Shown in pieces: positions 9,116-17,813 of a stretch of 64,000 bases of DNA. Location of the stretch: the NCBI GenBank assembly GCA_964384945.1, contig CAYLMK010000024.1, forward strand, positions 17,839-81,838, given 5' to 3'. Each line of letters opens with the position of its first letter. Within the stretch, counting starts at the first letter, position 1. Source of the DNA: S015-6 sp964384945 (GTDB taxonomy: Bacteria > Desulfobacterota > DSWW01). The translations under genes and the position numbers were made by a program. The notes beneath the pieces were generated by a model. It did no database searches and had not been told where the DNA came from. It was given only the letters and a program-made list of their open reading frames with translations.

Positions 9116-10540
9116 ATGACTACGGAGAAGTCTGAGCAGCGACTGAGAAAGGACGTCGGGTTCTGGGGCCTGCTTGCGATGTGCGTGGGTCTGAACATCG
9201 GAGGGGCCCTGTTCGCGCTGACGACCGTTGCGGCTGGGCTGTGCGGCCCCTCCCTGCCGCTGGCCATGCTGCTCTCGTCGGTCCCGATTCTGCTGGCGGT
9301 CGTCCCGTATGTGACGCTCACCTCGGTCATCCCGACCACGAGCGCCAGCTATCGTTACTCGCAGCTCTTCAGCCCCTTCGTCGCGATGGTCAGCATGTTC
9401 ACCCTGCTGATCTGCATGCTCATCGGCGGGCAACCCCTGTATGCGATGGCATTCGGAAAATACCTGGAGGCCCTGCTTCCTCTCGATTCAACCTGGACGG
9501 GGGTCGCATCCCTCACCGCCTTCTACCTGATCAACCTGATGGGCGTGAGGCTCACGGCGGTGATCCAGACGATCCTGTTCTTCATGCTCCTTTCCGCGCT
9601 GTTTCTCTACATCGTCCTAGGGGTCCCCTCCATCCGCGCGGAGAACTTCGCGAACCCCTTTCCGAACGGCGTGGGAGGTATCCTTGCCGCTGCCGGGCTC
9701 CTGTTCACCTTCAGCGCAGGGGGCATCTTCGTCATCGACCTGGGCGGAGAGGTCATGCACGCCAACAAGACGTTCTCCAGGGCGCTGCCTGTGGGTATCG
9801 GGATCGTCGTGGTCCTTTACGCGTTGATCGGCGCCGCCACGGTCGGCGTGGTGGACGTGACAAGCGTCGCGGACAAGACCTCGCTGATCGAGGTGGCCGA
9901 GCGCTTCATGCCCGGGCCGGCCCTGGCCTATTTTATCGTCGGTGGGGCCCTTGTGGCCTGCGCAACGACGATCAACATCGTCTTCACCATCATGTCCCGA
10001 GGGCTTCTGGTCGTTTCGGCACAGGGACTCTTACCCGAATTGTTCGGAAGGGTGAATGCGAGATTCGGGACGCCCCACTGGGGCCTGACGGCGGCCTACC
10101 TCGTCTGTGTCGCGGCGCTGGTCATCATCCCGTTGCTCGGGTTCCTTCCGCCCCTGATGTTCTTCGGGTCCATGCTCAACCTGGGGCTGATTCTCTCCAT
10201 CTCCGTGGTCACCTTGGCAGGCTTCGTCCTGCCCGGGAGGTACCCGGCCCTCTTCGAGAGGGCATCGATGCGCATATCGCCTCGAGCCCTGAGATTGATC
10301 TGCGGCACGGTCATCCTGCTGAACGCGGTCATTTTCGCCTTCTTCGTGGTGGCCATCAAGCAGGCCGCCCTGGTCTTCCTGGGTATCGTGCTGGCCTGTT
10401 GCCTTTACGCACAATCAAAGAAGAGATCCCTGGCGCAGATCGAGAAACGCCTGGCCCGGTCGCAGGGACCGGCCGGGATTCCGCTTCCCTGGATGGAGCC
10501 GGAAGAAAGGAATGGGGGATCAGAGGTTGGCAGTTGTTAG
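9116..10540 (+). CDS. APC superfamily amino-acid/amine permease
   Basis: A 474-residue inner-membrane protein with about 12 hydrophobic helices and the APC-family opening GFWGLLAMCVGLNIGGALFA. The start at 9116 is preferred (AAGGCG seven bases upstream, followed by a short charged tail); an in-frame ATG at 9086 is possible. It probably imports an amino acid or amine by proton or sodium symport; the substrate cannot be told from sequence. It lies after the RND operon hairpin and before an SDR gene on the same strand. Confidence 0.85.
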   Translation: MTTEKSEQRLRKDVGFWGLLAMCVGLNIGGALFALTTVAAGLCGPSLPLAMLLSSVPILLAVVPYVTLTSVIPTTSASYRYSQLFSPFVAMVSMFTLLICMLIGGQPLYAMAFGKYLEALLPLDSTWTGVASLTAFYLINLMGVRLTAVIQTILFFMLLSALFLYIVLGVPSIRAENFANPFPNGVGGILAAAGLLFTFSAGGIFVIDLGGEVMHANKTFSRALPVGIGIVVVLYALIGAATVGVVDVTSVADKTSLIEVAERFMPGPALAYFIVGGALVACATTINIVFTIMSRGLLVVSAQGLLPELFGRVNARFGTPHWGLTAAYLVCVAALVIIPLLGFLPPLMFFGSMLNLGLILSISVVTLAGFVLPGRYPALFERASMRISPRALRLICGTVILLNAVIFAFFVVAIKQAALVFLGIVLACCLYAQSKKRSLAQIEKRLARSQGPAGIPLPWMEPEERNGGSEVGSC

Positions 10541-10653
10541 CGATTCGCCCTTGGCTGTCAGCTCCCCCCCTCGCGGCACGGGTGGACGCGAAACCGGGAC
10601 GGCGTGGGCGAATGGCCAACGAAAGGCTACTAGATGAAAAGGGGGCACGAGCC

Positions 10654-11460
10654 ATGAAGTACGCCGGGCAGTTTCAGGACAAGGTCGTGTGGATCACCGG
10701 AGCCTCCTCGGGGATCGGTGAGGCGCTCGCCTACCTGCTCGACGAGGCGGGAGCCAGGCTCGCCCTGTCCTCGAACGAACCGGAGCGGCTGGAAGAGGTC
10801 CGGCAGCGGTGCGCCGGTAAGGCGGTGCACATGGTCCTTCCGCTCGACCTCGCAGACTGGGCGGGCCTCGATGCGAAGGCAGAGGCGGTGCTGGGCCGCT
10901 TCGGCCGTGTGGACATCCTGGTGAACAACGGGGGGATCAGCCACCGCTCTCTCGCCAAGGACACATCTCTCGAGGTCGATCGAAAGGTGATGGACATCGA
11001 CTATTTCGGGCACGTCGCCCTGACCAAGGCGGTCCTCCCTTCGATGCTGCAAAGGAAATCGGGGCACATCGTGGTCACCACAAGCCTCGCGGGCCTGCTC
11101 GAGGTCCCGTATCGAACCGCTTACTGCGCTGCCAAGCACGCGCTTCACGGCTTCTTCAACACCCTGCGGGTCGAGCTCTGGGAGGACAACATCAAGGTCA
11201 CACTGGTCTGCCCGGCCCAGGTTCGAACGAACATATCCTACCAGGCCCTGGCAGGGGACGGGGGCAAGTACGGCAAGATGGATCCGCTGATCGAGGCCGG
11301 CATGTCTCCTGGCGCCTGTGCCGAGGCGATCGCCGAGGCCGTCGTCAAGGGCAGGCAGCAGGTCCTGGTCGGCAAGGGCAAGCCGATCCTCGGAACCTAC
11401 ATAAAACGCCTCTTCCCCACCCTCTTCACGCGGCTGGTGAGGAAGGCGCAGGTGATCTGA
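10654..11460 (+). CDS. Short-chain dehydrogenase/reductase (DHRS7-like)
   Basis: A 268-residue classical SDR. It shows the Rossmann motif TGASSGIG near residue 14, the structural NNGG, and the catalytic Y-x3-K in YCAAKHALHGFF. A C-terminal basic tail (IKRLFPTLFTRLVRKA) may associate with membrane. It oxidises or reduces an alcohol/ketone with NAD(P); the substrate is unknown, although this subgroup often acts on lipids or steroids. Start at 10654 (GGGGGCA upstream); an in-frame ATG at 10612 would add 14 residues. Confidence 0.85.
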   Translation: MKYAGQFQDKVVWITGASSGIGEALAYLLDEAGARLALSSNEPERLEEVRQRCAGKAVHMVLPLDLADWAGLDAKAEAVLGRFGRVDILVNNGGISHRSLAKDTSLEVDRKVMDIDYFGHVALTKAVLPSMLQRKSGHIVVTTSLAGLLEVPYRTAYCAAKHALHGFFNTLRVELWEDNIKVTLVCPAQVRTNISYQALAGDGGKYGKMDPLIEAGMSPGACAEAIAEAVVKGRQQVLVGKGKPILGTYIKRLFPTLFTRLVRKAQVI

Positions 11461-11499
11461 CTCCATGGGGCGGCCTCGACGACTCACCGACGGAAACCT

Positions 11500-12234
11500 A
11501 TGGACCCTGATATCCTCTTCCTTACTGTCATCGTCCTGGTCGCCTACATCACGCAGGCCATGACCGGCTTTGGAAGCATCATCCTTGCGGTGACCCTGGG
11601 TTCGCACCTCTACCCGGTCGAGTTCCTCCTGGCCACGCTGGTTCCGGCCGACCTGTTCATGAACATCTACATCGTGGGCAAGTACCCGAGGGACGTGGAT
11701 CGCGGCCTCCTCTTCCGCGGAATCCTTCCCCTGATGGGCGCCGGCCTCGTGGTCGGGATCGGCATCTTCCAGCTGGTTCACGGGGCACCCCTGAAGAAGG
11801 CCTTCGGCCTGGTCGTCGCGTTGCTCTGCGGCCGTGAACTCGCCAGGCTGCTGAGTAAACCGGAAGCGGGAAGGCCCCTTTCAAGGACGCAGTACGCCCT
11901 GTCCGTGCTCGCCGGGGGCGTCACGCAGGGCCTCTTTGCCTCGGGCGGCCCCCTGGTGGTCTATGCGGTCAGCCGGCTACAGATCGAGAAGGGGCGTTTT
12001 CGAAGCACGCTCTCCGCGCTCTGGCTCCTGACCAACAGCGCGCTCGTGGTGTCCTACATCGCGGCCGGCCTGCTGACCAGGGAGAATCTCAAGTTCTGGC
12101 TGTACCTGGCGCCGACGATCGCCATCGGCACCTTGATCGGCGAGAGGCTTCACGACCGGGTGAACGAGCACCTGTTCCGGATCCTGGTCTTCGCGATACT
12201 CGTCGCTGCCGGCCTGTCGCTCGTGGTCAGGTAG
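11500..12234 (+). CDS. TauE/SafE family anion exporter
   Basis: A 244-residue membrane protein of the sulfite-exporter (TauE/SafE) family with seven to eight hydrophobic helices and the family-type TQAMTGFGSIIL opening and TQGLFASGGPLVV repeat half. Members export sulfite, sulfonates or organic acids, or take up substrates; the direction here is unknown. It is 39 bases after the SDR and its last eight bases overlap the end of the oppositely oriented lutC, so this is a convergent gene pair. No obvious ribosome-binding site. Confidence 0.85.
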   Translation: MDPDILFLTVIVLVAYITQAMTGFGSIILAVTLGSHLYPVEFLLATLVPADLFMNIYIVGKYPRDVDRGLLFRGILPLMGAGLVVGIGIFQLVHGAPLKKAFGLVVALLCGRELARLLSKPEAGRPLSRTQYALSVLAGGVTQGLFASGGPLVVYAVSRLQIEKGRFRSTLSALWLLTNSALVVSYIAAGLLTRENLKFWLYLAPTIAIGTLIGERLHDRVNEHLFRILVFAILVAAGLSLVVR

Positions 12235-12910
12235 GCGCCTGTTCGATCAGCAGGACGGTCAGGGTCTTGGGCCCGTGCATGCCGGTGAAGAGCGTTGCCT
12301 GTATGTCCGCCGTCATGCTCGGCCCGGTGATGAAGGTGAGCTGGCCGGGCGGCCTTCCCCCTGCCTCGAAGACCTTGCCCGTCACTTCCTCCAAGACCGG
12401 GCGGATCCTGTCGGCAGGAACGATCGCGATGTGCCGGATCGGGGCGAGCGAGGCCAGGCGCGGCTGGCGCTCGTCATGGATCAGACAGAGGGTGCCCGAC
12501 TCGGCCACCGCGAAGTCGACGCCCGTGACGCCGGCCTGCGCCTCTTGGAAGGCGACCCGCTTGAAGTCCTCCCGGTCCCGGCAGTCCTTCCGGGTGAGGA
12601 CCTCGATGCCGTTCTTTCGGCCCCAGCCGGGCAGGTCCAGGGCCGCCACCACCTCGTCCTCGGAGGCCAGGACGCGGGTCAACCCCTCCTCCTTGGCGAT
12701 CTCGGTCAGCTTGTCCAGGGCCTCCGCAACGTCTCGAACCCGATGAACCGCGCAGCCGAGGAGGGTCAGGTTCTCGACCAATTTCGCGGCCGCCTGTTCC
12801 GGGCTCAACGCGAGCTCGTTCAAGGGAGGCGCGGTGGGCCGGGGAGGCGGCGCCTTCCGCGGGGCGGCCTTCAGCTTGTCCAGGATTTCGTCTCTTGCTG
12901 TCTTCGGCAT
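12227..12910 (-). CDS. lutC: LutC, lactate utilisation LUD-domain protein
   Basis: A 227-residue LUD-domain (DUF162/YkgG) protein, the third component of the LutABC L-lactate dehydrogenase complex that oxidises lactate to pyruvate in the cytoplasm. Family motifs are TGVDFAVAESGTL in the middle and ITGPSMTADIQ near the end. The N-terminal 35 residues are an Ala/Pro-rich linker. It is the last gene of the lutABC operon, 44 bases after lutB, and its 3' end overlaps the convergent TauE-type gene. Confidence 0.9.
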   Translation of the reverse strand: MPKTARDEILDKLKAAPRKAPPPRPTAPPLNELALSPEQAAAKLVENLTLLGCAVHRVRDVAEALDKLTEIAKEEGLTRVLASEDEVVAALDLPGWGRKNGIEVLTRKDCRDREDFKRVAFQEAQAGVTGVDFAVAESGTLCLIHDERQPRLASLAPIRHIAIVPADRIRPVLEEVTGKVFEAGGRPPGQLTFITGPSMTADIQATLFTGMHGPKTLTVLLIEQAPT

Positions 12911-12954
12911 CTTCCCTTTCTCCCTGGTTTTCCTTTGGTCTCATCCGCCCGCCC

Positions 12955-14409
12955 TCAGAGCCTCGAAGAGCCCTCGCCGTCCTTTGTCCCCCGCCCCCGC
13001 ATCCTGTCGTGAAAGGTGCTCTCGGCCATGGCAGGGAAATCCCGGCTCTTGAACCAGCCCTCCAGGGGCCCCTTCATTCCCCGGACGAACCCCTGCTCGA
13101 CATGCCGGTTGACGACGGGCCGGGCCGCCCGGATGCCCAGGTTCCATCTCCAGCGGCGCCTCGTGGCCCACGAAAAAATCTCCATGAACGCGGATTCCGC
13201 CCACGGCCTGCCCTGGGCCCGGTAAGTCGGGTCGCGCTCCACGTCTTTGGCCCTGTAAGACAGAAATTTCTGCGGGTGATCGATCCCGGCGGGACAGACG
13301 ACCTTGCAGGCCCCGCAGAGCGTGCAGGCCCTGTAAAGATCCCGGGTCCTCTCCTGGCCGAGGATCAGGGGGTTGATGACCTGTCCCATCGGCCCCGAAT
13401 AGACCCATCCGTAGGGGTATCCGCCGACCTTTGCGTAGATCGGGCACTCGAGCATGCAGGCCCCGCAGCGGATGCAGCGGAGGATCTCCCGGGCCTCGGG
13501 GTCCCGGTAGAAGGTCGAGCGGCCGTTGTCCAGGATCACGATGAAAAGCTCCTCCGGGCCGTCCGTCTCCCCCTCCTTCTTCGGCCCGGTGTCCATCGAT
13601 ACGTAGCAGCCGAGGAGTTGGCCCGTGCTGTTCCTGCAAAGGAGCCGGAGCATGTGCATGGCATCCTGCATCGTGGGCACGACCTTCTCCAGGCTCATCA
13701 CGGACACCTGCACCCGGGGGGACGACTTGGTCATGCGGATGTTCCCCTCGTTCTCCACGTTGAGGATCGTGCCGGTCTCCGCAACCGCCATGTTCACGCC
13801 GGTGATGCCCATTTCGACCCGATGGAACTTGTCTCGCAAGAAGACCCGGGCGGCATGACCGAGTGCGACCGGGTCCGCGGTCGGCTCCTTCAGGATGCCC
13901 TTCTCGAGAAAGACGTCGCAGATCTCCCGGACGGGAATGTTCAGGGCGGGCCCGACGATGTTGTAGGGCGGCCTTTCGAGGAGCTGGATGATGAACTCCC
14001 CCAGATCCGTCTCGAAGACCTCGAGCCCGTTTTCGATCAGGACATCGTTGACGGCCGTCTCCTCGGTGACCATGGATTTTCCCTTGGTGACGAGCCGCAC
14101 GTTGCGCTCCCGAGCGATCCTGAGGATGTGGTCGTTGGCCTCGGCGGCGTCCCGGGCCCAGAGAACGACCGCGCCCTGCGCGACGGCGTTCCTCTCGAAT
14201 TCCTCGAGAAGCTCGGGCAGCCTTTCCACCGCCTCGGCCCGAATCGCCCTGCCCAGGTCGAGGGCCGCCGCGGGGTCCGGGAACAGGCCCATCACTTGCT
14301 TGCGCCGCTCTTGCAGGAAGAGCCCCACTAAGTCCAGGTGAGCCCGGGTGTGCCGGGTCTTCAATTCCTCTCGGGCCACCTCGCTAAACCGCTCCGACTT
14401 GATCTTCAT
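12955..14409 (-). CDS. lutB: LutB, iron-sulfur LUD-domain protein
   Basis: A 484-residue LutB. The N-terminal two thirds are a LUD domain (motif GITGVNMAVAETGTI), followed near residues 300-370 by two ferredoxin-type clusters, CIRCGACMLECP and CTLCGACKVVCP, which bind two [4Fe-4S] centres and pass electrons from lactate oxidation. Its ATG overlaps the lutA stop (ATGA), indicating translational coupling. The usual family length is about 470 residues, so the gene looks complete. Confidence 0.92.
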   Translation of the reverse strand: MKIKSERFSEVAREELKTRHTRAHLDLVGLFLQERRKQVMGLFPDPAAALDLGRAIRAEAVERLPELLEEFERNAVAQGAVVLWARDAAEANDHILRIARERNVRLVTKGKSMVTEETAVNDVLIENGLEVFETDLGEFIIQLLERPPYNIVGPALNIPVREICDVFLEKGILKEPTADPVALGHAARVFLRDKFHRVEMGITGVNMAVAETGTILNVENEGNIRMTKSSPRVQVSVMSLEKVVPTMQDAMHMLRLLCRNSTGQLLGCYVSMDTGPKKEGETDGPEELFIVILDNGRSTFYRDPEAREILRCIRCGACMLECPIYAKVGGYPYGWVYSGPMGQVINPLILGQERTRDLYRACTLCGACKVVCPAGIDHPQKFLSYRAKDVERDPTYRAQGRPWAESAFMEIFSWATRRRWRWNLGIRAARPVVNRHVEQGFVRGMKGPLEGWFKSRDFPAMAESTFHDRMRGRGTKDGEGSSRL

Positions 14410-15146
14410 CTCTTTCCATCCCCTATGGATTCCGCCAGGAAGCTGGCGATGTGTACGGCCCTCTTCTCCGGGTGATGCCGGTGAAGGTAGCCTCCGATGT
14501 TGATGAGGCAGCCCGGGTCACAGGCCACCAGAAGGTCCGCGCCGCTTGCGATGTAGTTCGCCGCCTTTTCGCTGACCAGGGCCTCGGATATCTCCGGGTA
14601 GTTCGTGGAAAACTCGCCCCCGAACCCGCAGCATACACGCGCCCCCTGCATGGGTACCAGTTCCGCGCCCTTGACGGCGCGGATGAGCTTTTTGGGCTGC
14701 TCGGACACGCCCAGGCCGTTCAAGACCCTGCACGATTCGTGGTAGGCCACCTTTCCCTCGTAGCGGGCGCCGACCTCTTCGACCCCCGCGACGTCCACCA
14801 GGTACTGGGAGAACTCGTACAGCCTCGGCGCGAGCTCCTCGGCCCGCCGGAGCCATCCCGGCTCATCCTCCAGGAGCTGCGGATACCGGTCCTTGACCGT
14901 GCAGACGCAGGAGCCGGAGGGGCAGACCACGGCCTCGTCGTCGCCGAAGATCTCGATGAAATGCCTGGCCGAGGCCTTGGCCTTCTTCACGTAGCCCGCG
15001 TGAATCGAGGGCTGGCCGCAGCAGGTCTGGTCCGGATGGTAGACCGGGTCGTGGCCGATCCGCCGGAGGACCCGGAGGCAGGCCTCTCCGATCTCGGGCA
15101 GGAAGAGATCCACCATGCAGGGAATAAACAGGGACACTTGCCTCAT
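14406..15146 (-). CDS. lutA: LutA, Cys-rich (CCG-domain) iron-sulfur oxidoreductase
   Basis: A 246-residue LutA with two CCG domains: PDQTCCGQPS near residue 40 and ARVCCGFGGEFS near residue 180, each with partner Cys residues, binding non-cubane or [4Fe-4S] clusters. With LutB and LutC it forms the flavin-independent lactate dehydrogenase first described in Bacillus and Campylobacter relatives. First gene of the operon. The upstream 290 bases contain no clear promoter apart from a TTGACA near 15425 without a good -10. Confidence 0.92.
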   Translation of the reverse strand: MRQVSLFIPCMVDLFLPEIGEACLRVLRRIGHDPVYHPDQTCCGQPSIHAGYVKKAKASARHFIEIFGDDEAVVCPSGSCVCTVKDRYPQLLEDEPGWLRRAEELAPRLYEFSQYLVDVAGVEEVGARYEGKVAYHESCRVLNGLGVSEQPKKLIRAVKGAELVPMQGARVCCGFGGEFSTNYPEISEALVSEKAANYIASGADLLVACDPGCLINIGGYLHRHHPEKRAVHIASFLAESIGDGKR

Positions 15147-15438
15147 AGAACCCCCCGCGCATCATGCGTCGCTGTGAACCAGAGGATCAGCCGCTGTTAA
15201 CCACGATTGAATATCGCCTCCCATAGAGGAGTTTTTCGGAGTGACGCCCATGTGCCGTCATCCGACCGATTGCAGATGACTTCCATGCCCGGACCCAGAT
15301 CGAAATACTCCCTGCCTTCTCCTCGGAGCACCCAGTGTCTCTGCATCGCTGCCTCCCTTCCACGGAAAAAGCGTCAGAGACGCGGGACGGGGATACCCAA
15401 CAAGCCTCTGTCGGGATTCTCTTTTTGTCAAGAGACGG

Positions 15439-15474
15439 AAAAAGGCGGTACCCGGAAACCGGTACCGCCTTTTT
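15439..15474. terminator. Bidirectional intrinsic terminator after the PEP-CTERM gene
   Basis: AAAAAGGCGGTACC (15439-15452) and its exact complement (15461-15474) with an 8-base loop give a 14-bp stem flanked by A- and T-runs, so it works on both strands. It lies 70 bases downstream of the minus-strand PEP-CTERM gene and separates it from lutABC. Confidence 0.85.
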
Positions 15475-15544
15475 CCGGCCGTCCTGGAGAACGACCGTCA
15501 GACCCTATTCACCCCATTCCCGCTGCAGACGGGAACTCAACGAT

Positions 15545-16165
15545 CTAGCCGGACCTCTTTCTCAACCCTGCGAGGCCGAGCAGCCCGGACCCGAGCAGAA
15601 GGACCGTGCCCGGCTCCGGGACGGGTGCCGTGCCTTCGACCACCGTGATGCCGCCGCTGTTGAGAGCCACATCGAGGGGCTCTCCGAGGGAGTCACCGAA
15701 CACGGCGTCCGATAACGCCAGAGGACTCGTGCCCAAGGCAAGCGTGTCGAATGTGAGGGACGCCAGCACGAAGCTCTCGGCCTGAAAAAGTTCCAGGTCT
15801 TCGGACGGGTCCAGGGACAACTCAAAGAGGTTCCACTCTCCGGGCGTCCGTTCGGACGCATCCATCGGGTTCGACCCCAGCGCAAACAGGTCCAGTTGAT
15901 CCCCCAGGACAGGATCGCCGAATACGATGCTGTTCAGGGCGAGGATGGATGGGTCGAAGCCAAGGACGAAATCGAACGCTCCCAACGAGGGGGCCTCGCC
16001 GTCTCCCAGGCCGGAGATCACGATGTCCACCATGGCCTGATTGCCGAGAAACACGTTCTGGGAACCAGGATGGAAGCCGATCGATAGGGCGTGCGAAGGC
16101 CCGGGGCTCCCTGCGAACAGTGTCAGGAGCAAGGCAAGGCCAAGGAAGGGCGCGGTGCGTCTCAT
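15545..16165 (-). CDS. Cohesin-like PEP-CTERM protein
   Basis: A 206-residue secreted protein. The start at 16165 has GGAGGT upstream and a signal peptide (RTAPFLGLALLLTLFAGSPG, cut near SHA). The body resembles a cohesin domain (LGFDPSILALNSIVFGD, VLASLTFDTL). It ends with a textbook PEP-CTERM sorting signal: VPEPGTVLLLGSGLLGLAGL then RKRSG. PEP-CTERM proteins are processed by exosortase during export and are linked to exopolysaccharide; no exosortase gene is in this window. Preceded by a strong promoter (16227-16256) and followed by a terminator, so it is a single-gene unit. Confidence 0.9.
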   Translation of the reverse strand: MRRTAPFLGLALLLTLFAGSPGPSHALSIGFHPGSQNVFLGNQAMVDIVISGLGDGEAPSLGAFDFVLGFDPSILALNSIVFGDPVLGDQLDLFALGSNPMDASERTPGEWNLFELSLDPSEDLELFQAESFVLASLTFDTLALGTSPLALSDAVFGDSLGEPLDVALNSGGITVVEGTAPVPEPGTVLLLGSGLLGLAGLRKRSG

Positions 16166-16226
16166 GCTGTACCTCCTATTCCGGCTCGGTGCGAAGGATG
16201 CATCCAGGGAGTACATCCTTCTTGCT

Positions 16227-16256
16227 ATTTTAAATTTGGTACAATCAGTTTGTCAA
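16227..16256 (-). promoter_or_regulatory. Sigma-70 type promoter of the PEP-CTERM gene
   Basis: On the minus strand: TTGACA (16256-16251), 18-base spacer, TAAAAT (16232-16227), 62 bases before the ATG at 16165. The surrounding DNA is distinctly AT-rich. Confidence 0.7.
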
Positions 16257-16345
16257 CAGTAAAAAATGCTTCGTCTCGCGTTTGTCCGCCGCCGGGATTC
16301 GGCTCGATTTTCATAACGAAAGCGGGAGAAGGGCCGCCGGGCCGG

Positions 16346-17311
16346 CTACTGCATCTCACGGGCGCCCATGACCCCTCGAAGCTCGGCCATCACGGTCGCC
16401 ATCTCGAAGAAGTCCACCGGCTTGTCGTGGGGCTCGCCGCGGAACTCCCGGTAGGCGCGGGCGACATTGAAGATGATCCGCTCCGGCTCGGTCCACTCGG
16501 CGTAAGGACCGAGGTCGATTCTCCGGGCGGCCTCGCGCTCGGACATGTTCCGCTCGAAGCAGACCCGGGCCTCGTTGTACACATACTGGAGATAGGCGCG
16601 CATCTCGACGGCGCCCTCGGGCCCGCACAGGGGGCCGTGGCCGGGCACGATTGTCTCCGGCCTGAGTTCGAGGATACGGTCCAGGGCCAGGATCCAGTTG
16701 TGGAACGTTCCCTCCCAGCCGATCGGGGTGCACAGGCGGAAGACGATGTCGCCGGCGTACAGGACCCGCTCCTCCGGGAAGAAAACGATCAGGTCCGTCG
16801 ATGTGTGGGCAGGGCCCACGTGAATCAGTTCCACCTCGCGGTCGTCGACGTACAGAGTCAGATGCTTGTCGAACAGGAGGGTAGGGGGCGTGAGCTCGAT
16901 GCCCGAAAAATCGAACGGGGCGAGCGCCTTCTGCAGCAGCTCGATCACCGGAGAATCCGCCGGCGCACTCATCACGGCCCGGCTCACCTCGGGCGTCATC
17001 TTCATCATTTCGGACCGGAACATCCGGTGGCCGATGATCTCCGCGCCCGCGACAAGCTGGTTTCCCCAGAAATGATCTCCGTTGTGGTGGGTATTGACCA
17101 CCCTGCGGATGGGCTTGCCCACCCTCTCGGCCATCTCGTTGAGCATTCTCCGGGTCAGGGGCAGATCGAACAGGGTGTCGATCAGCAACGCCTCGCCCTT
17201 CCCGGCGATCAACCCTGCATTGCTCCACCCGAGCCCTTCGTCCTTCTGCATGTACCCATAGGCTCGATCCGCGAGCCTCACCAGGCCGAGTTGTGTGGCC
17301 TTCACGCCCAT
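16346..17311 (-). CDS. MBL-fold metallo-hydrolase
   Basis: A 321-residue metallo-beta-lactamase-fold protein. The metal motif reads NTHHNGDHFWGN: compared with the usual HxHxDH, the second His is Asn, a variant known in a subgroup with THxNGDH. Later ligands appear as VGPAHTSTDLIVF and LYAGDIVFR and VPGHGPLCG. Start at 17311 (GGAGAAAGGGGG upstream). The substrate is unknown; family members hydrolyse thioesters, phosphodiesters, sulfates or lactones. It has no tight operon partner. Confidence 0.85.
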   Translation of the reverse strand: MGVKATQLGLVRLADRAYGYMQKDEGLGWSNAGLIAGKGEALLIDTLFDLPLTRRMLNEMAERVGKPIRRVVNTHHNGDHFWGNQLVAGAEIIGHRMFRSEMMKMTPEVSRAVMSAPADSPVIELLQKALAPFDFSGIELTPPTLLFDKHLTLYVDDREVELIHVGPAHTSTDLIVFFPEERVLYAGDIVFRLCTPIGWEGTFHNWILALDRILELRPETIVPGHGPLCGPEGAVEMRAYLQYVYNEARVCFERNMSEREAARRIDLGPYAEWTEPERIIFNVARAYREFRGEPHDKPVDFFEMATVMAELRGVMGAREMQ

Positions 17312-17571
17312 CCTTGTTCCCCCTTTCTCCGGGTGCAACCCTCGAACGCGCGTACCCAGACCGACTTTACGTCACGCATGCCTCGTTTGCAATCGGTGCA
17401 GGCGGGCGTCGTCGATTCTCAAAATGGTAACGAAGGAGGATCAAACCGAGAATCCGGTTCGCAATGAGGATGCCCGACCTCCGCTCGACCGATGGGCGGG
17501 AGGGGTCGCCGACTCAGGCTTTCCCAACCGTAACAGGCGGTTGGAGAAGAGGGTCGGTCATCCGGGCTTGG

Positions 17572-17587
17572 TTGGCACGCTTCTTGT
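17572..17587 (+). promoter_or_regulatory. Sigma-54 (-24/-12) promoter
   Basis: TTGGCACG-N4-TTGT matches the sigma-54 consensus YTGGCACG-N4-TTGC except for the last base. It points into a stretch without genes that ends in an intrinsic terminator; predicted start of transcription is near 17599. Confidence 0.5.
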
Positions 17588-17598
17588 TAGCATTCCGG

Positions 17599-17716
17599 GG
17601 CATAAGCCCACAAGGGATTCGAGAATAGAATAGGCGCAGAGGCCCGGTCAACCCCCAACCCAACCCTCCTTCCTCCTCCGAAGGCCTCCCCTGTAAAAGA
17701 GGGAGGCCATTTTTTT
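17599..17716 (+). ncRNA. Candidate sigma-54-dependent small RNA, about 118 nt
   Basis: Bounded by a sigma-54 promoter (17572-17587) and a terminator (17683-17716) in a gene-free gap between two minus-strand genes. The 5' end can form GGGC-ATAA-GCCC. The middle is purine-poor and unstructured, with acccccaacccaa and then CCTCCTTCCTCCTCC at 17665-17679, which is complementary to Shine-Dalgarno sequences. C/U-rich loops of this type are used by known small RNAs to block ribosome binding sites. Existence and function are inferred; no family is recognised. Confidence 0.4.
17683..17716 (+). terminator. Intrinsic terminator of the candidate small RNA
   Basis: GGCCTCCC (17683-17690), 10-base loop, GGGAGGCC (17701-17708), then ATTTTTTT. 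The T-run is only on the plus strand although both flanking genes are on the minus strand, so it must end a plus-strand transcript or be a relic. Confidence 0.75.
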
Positions 17717-17746
17717 CGCCGCTGTCTCGAGGGGCGAAGAGACCCG

Positions 17747-17767
17747 ATTCCGGGTCAAGCCCGGAAT
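17747..17767. repeat. Short palindromic intergenic repeat
   Basis: ATTCCGGG-tcaag-CCCGGAAT, a type of short palindrome dispersed between genes in many proteobacteria. The same half-element (ATTCCGGGCTTGACCC) recurs at 60949-60964 inside the DUF4838 gene. Confidence 0.6.
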
Positions 17768-17813
17768 GAGGGAACGAGTAGATGGAGGCCGCGGCGCGAT
17801 CGGACCGATTCGG

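Noticed and set aside
15147..15430. TTGACA on the minus strand near 15425 as the lutABC promoter
   Set aside because: No acceptable -10 at 16-18 bases, and it is more than 250 bases before lutA.
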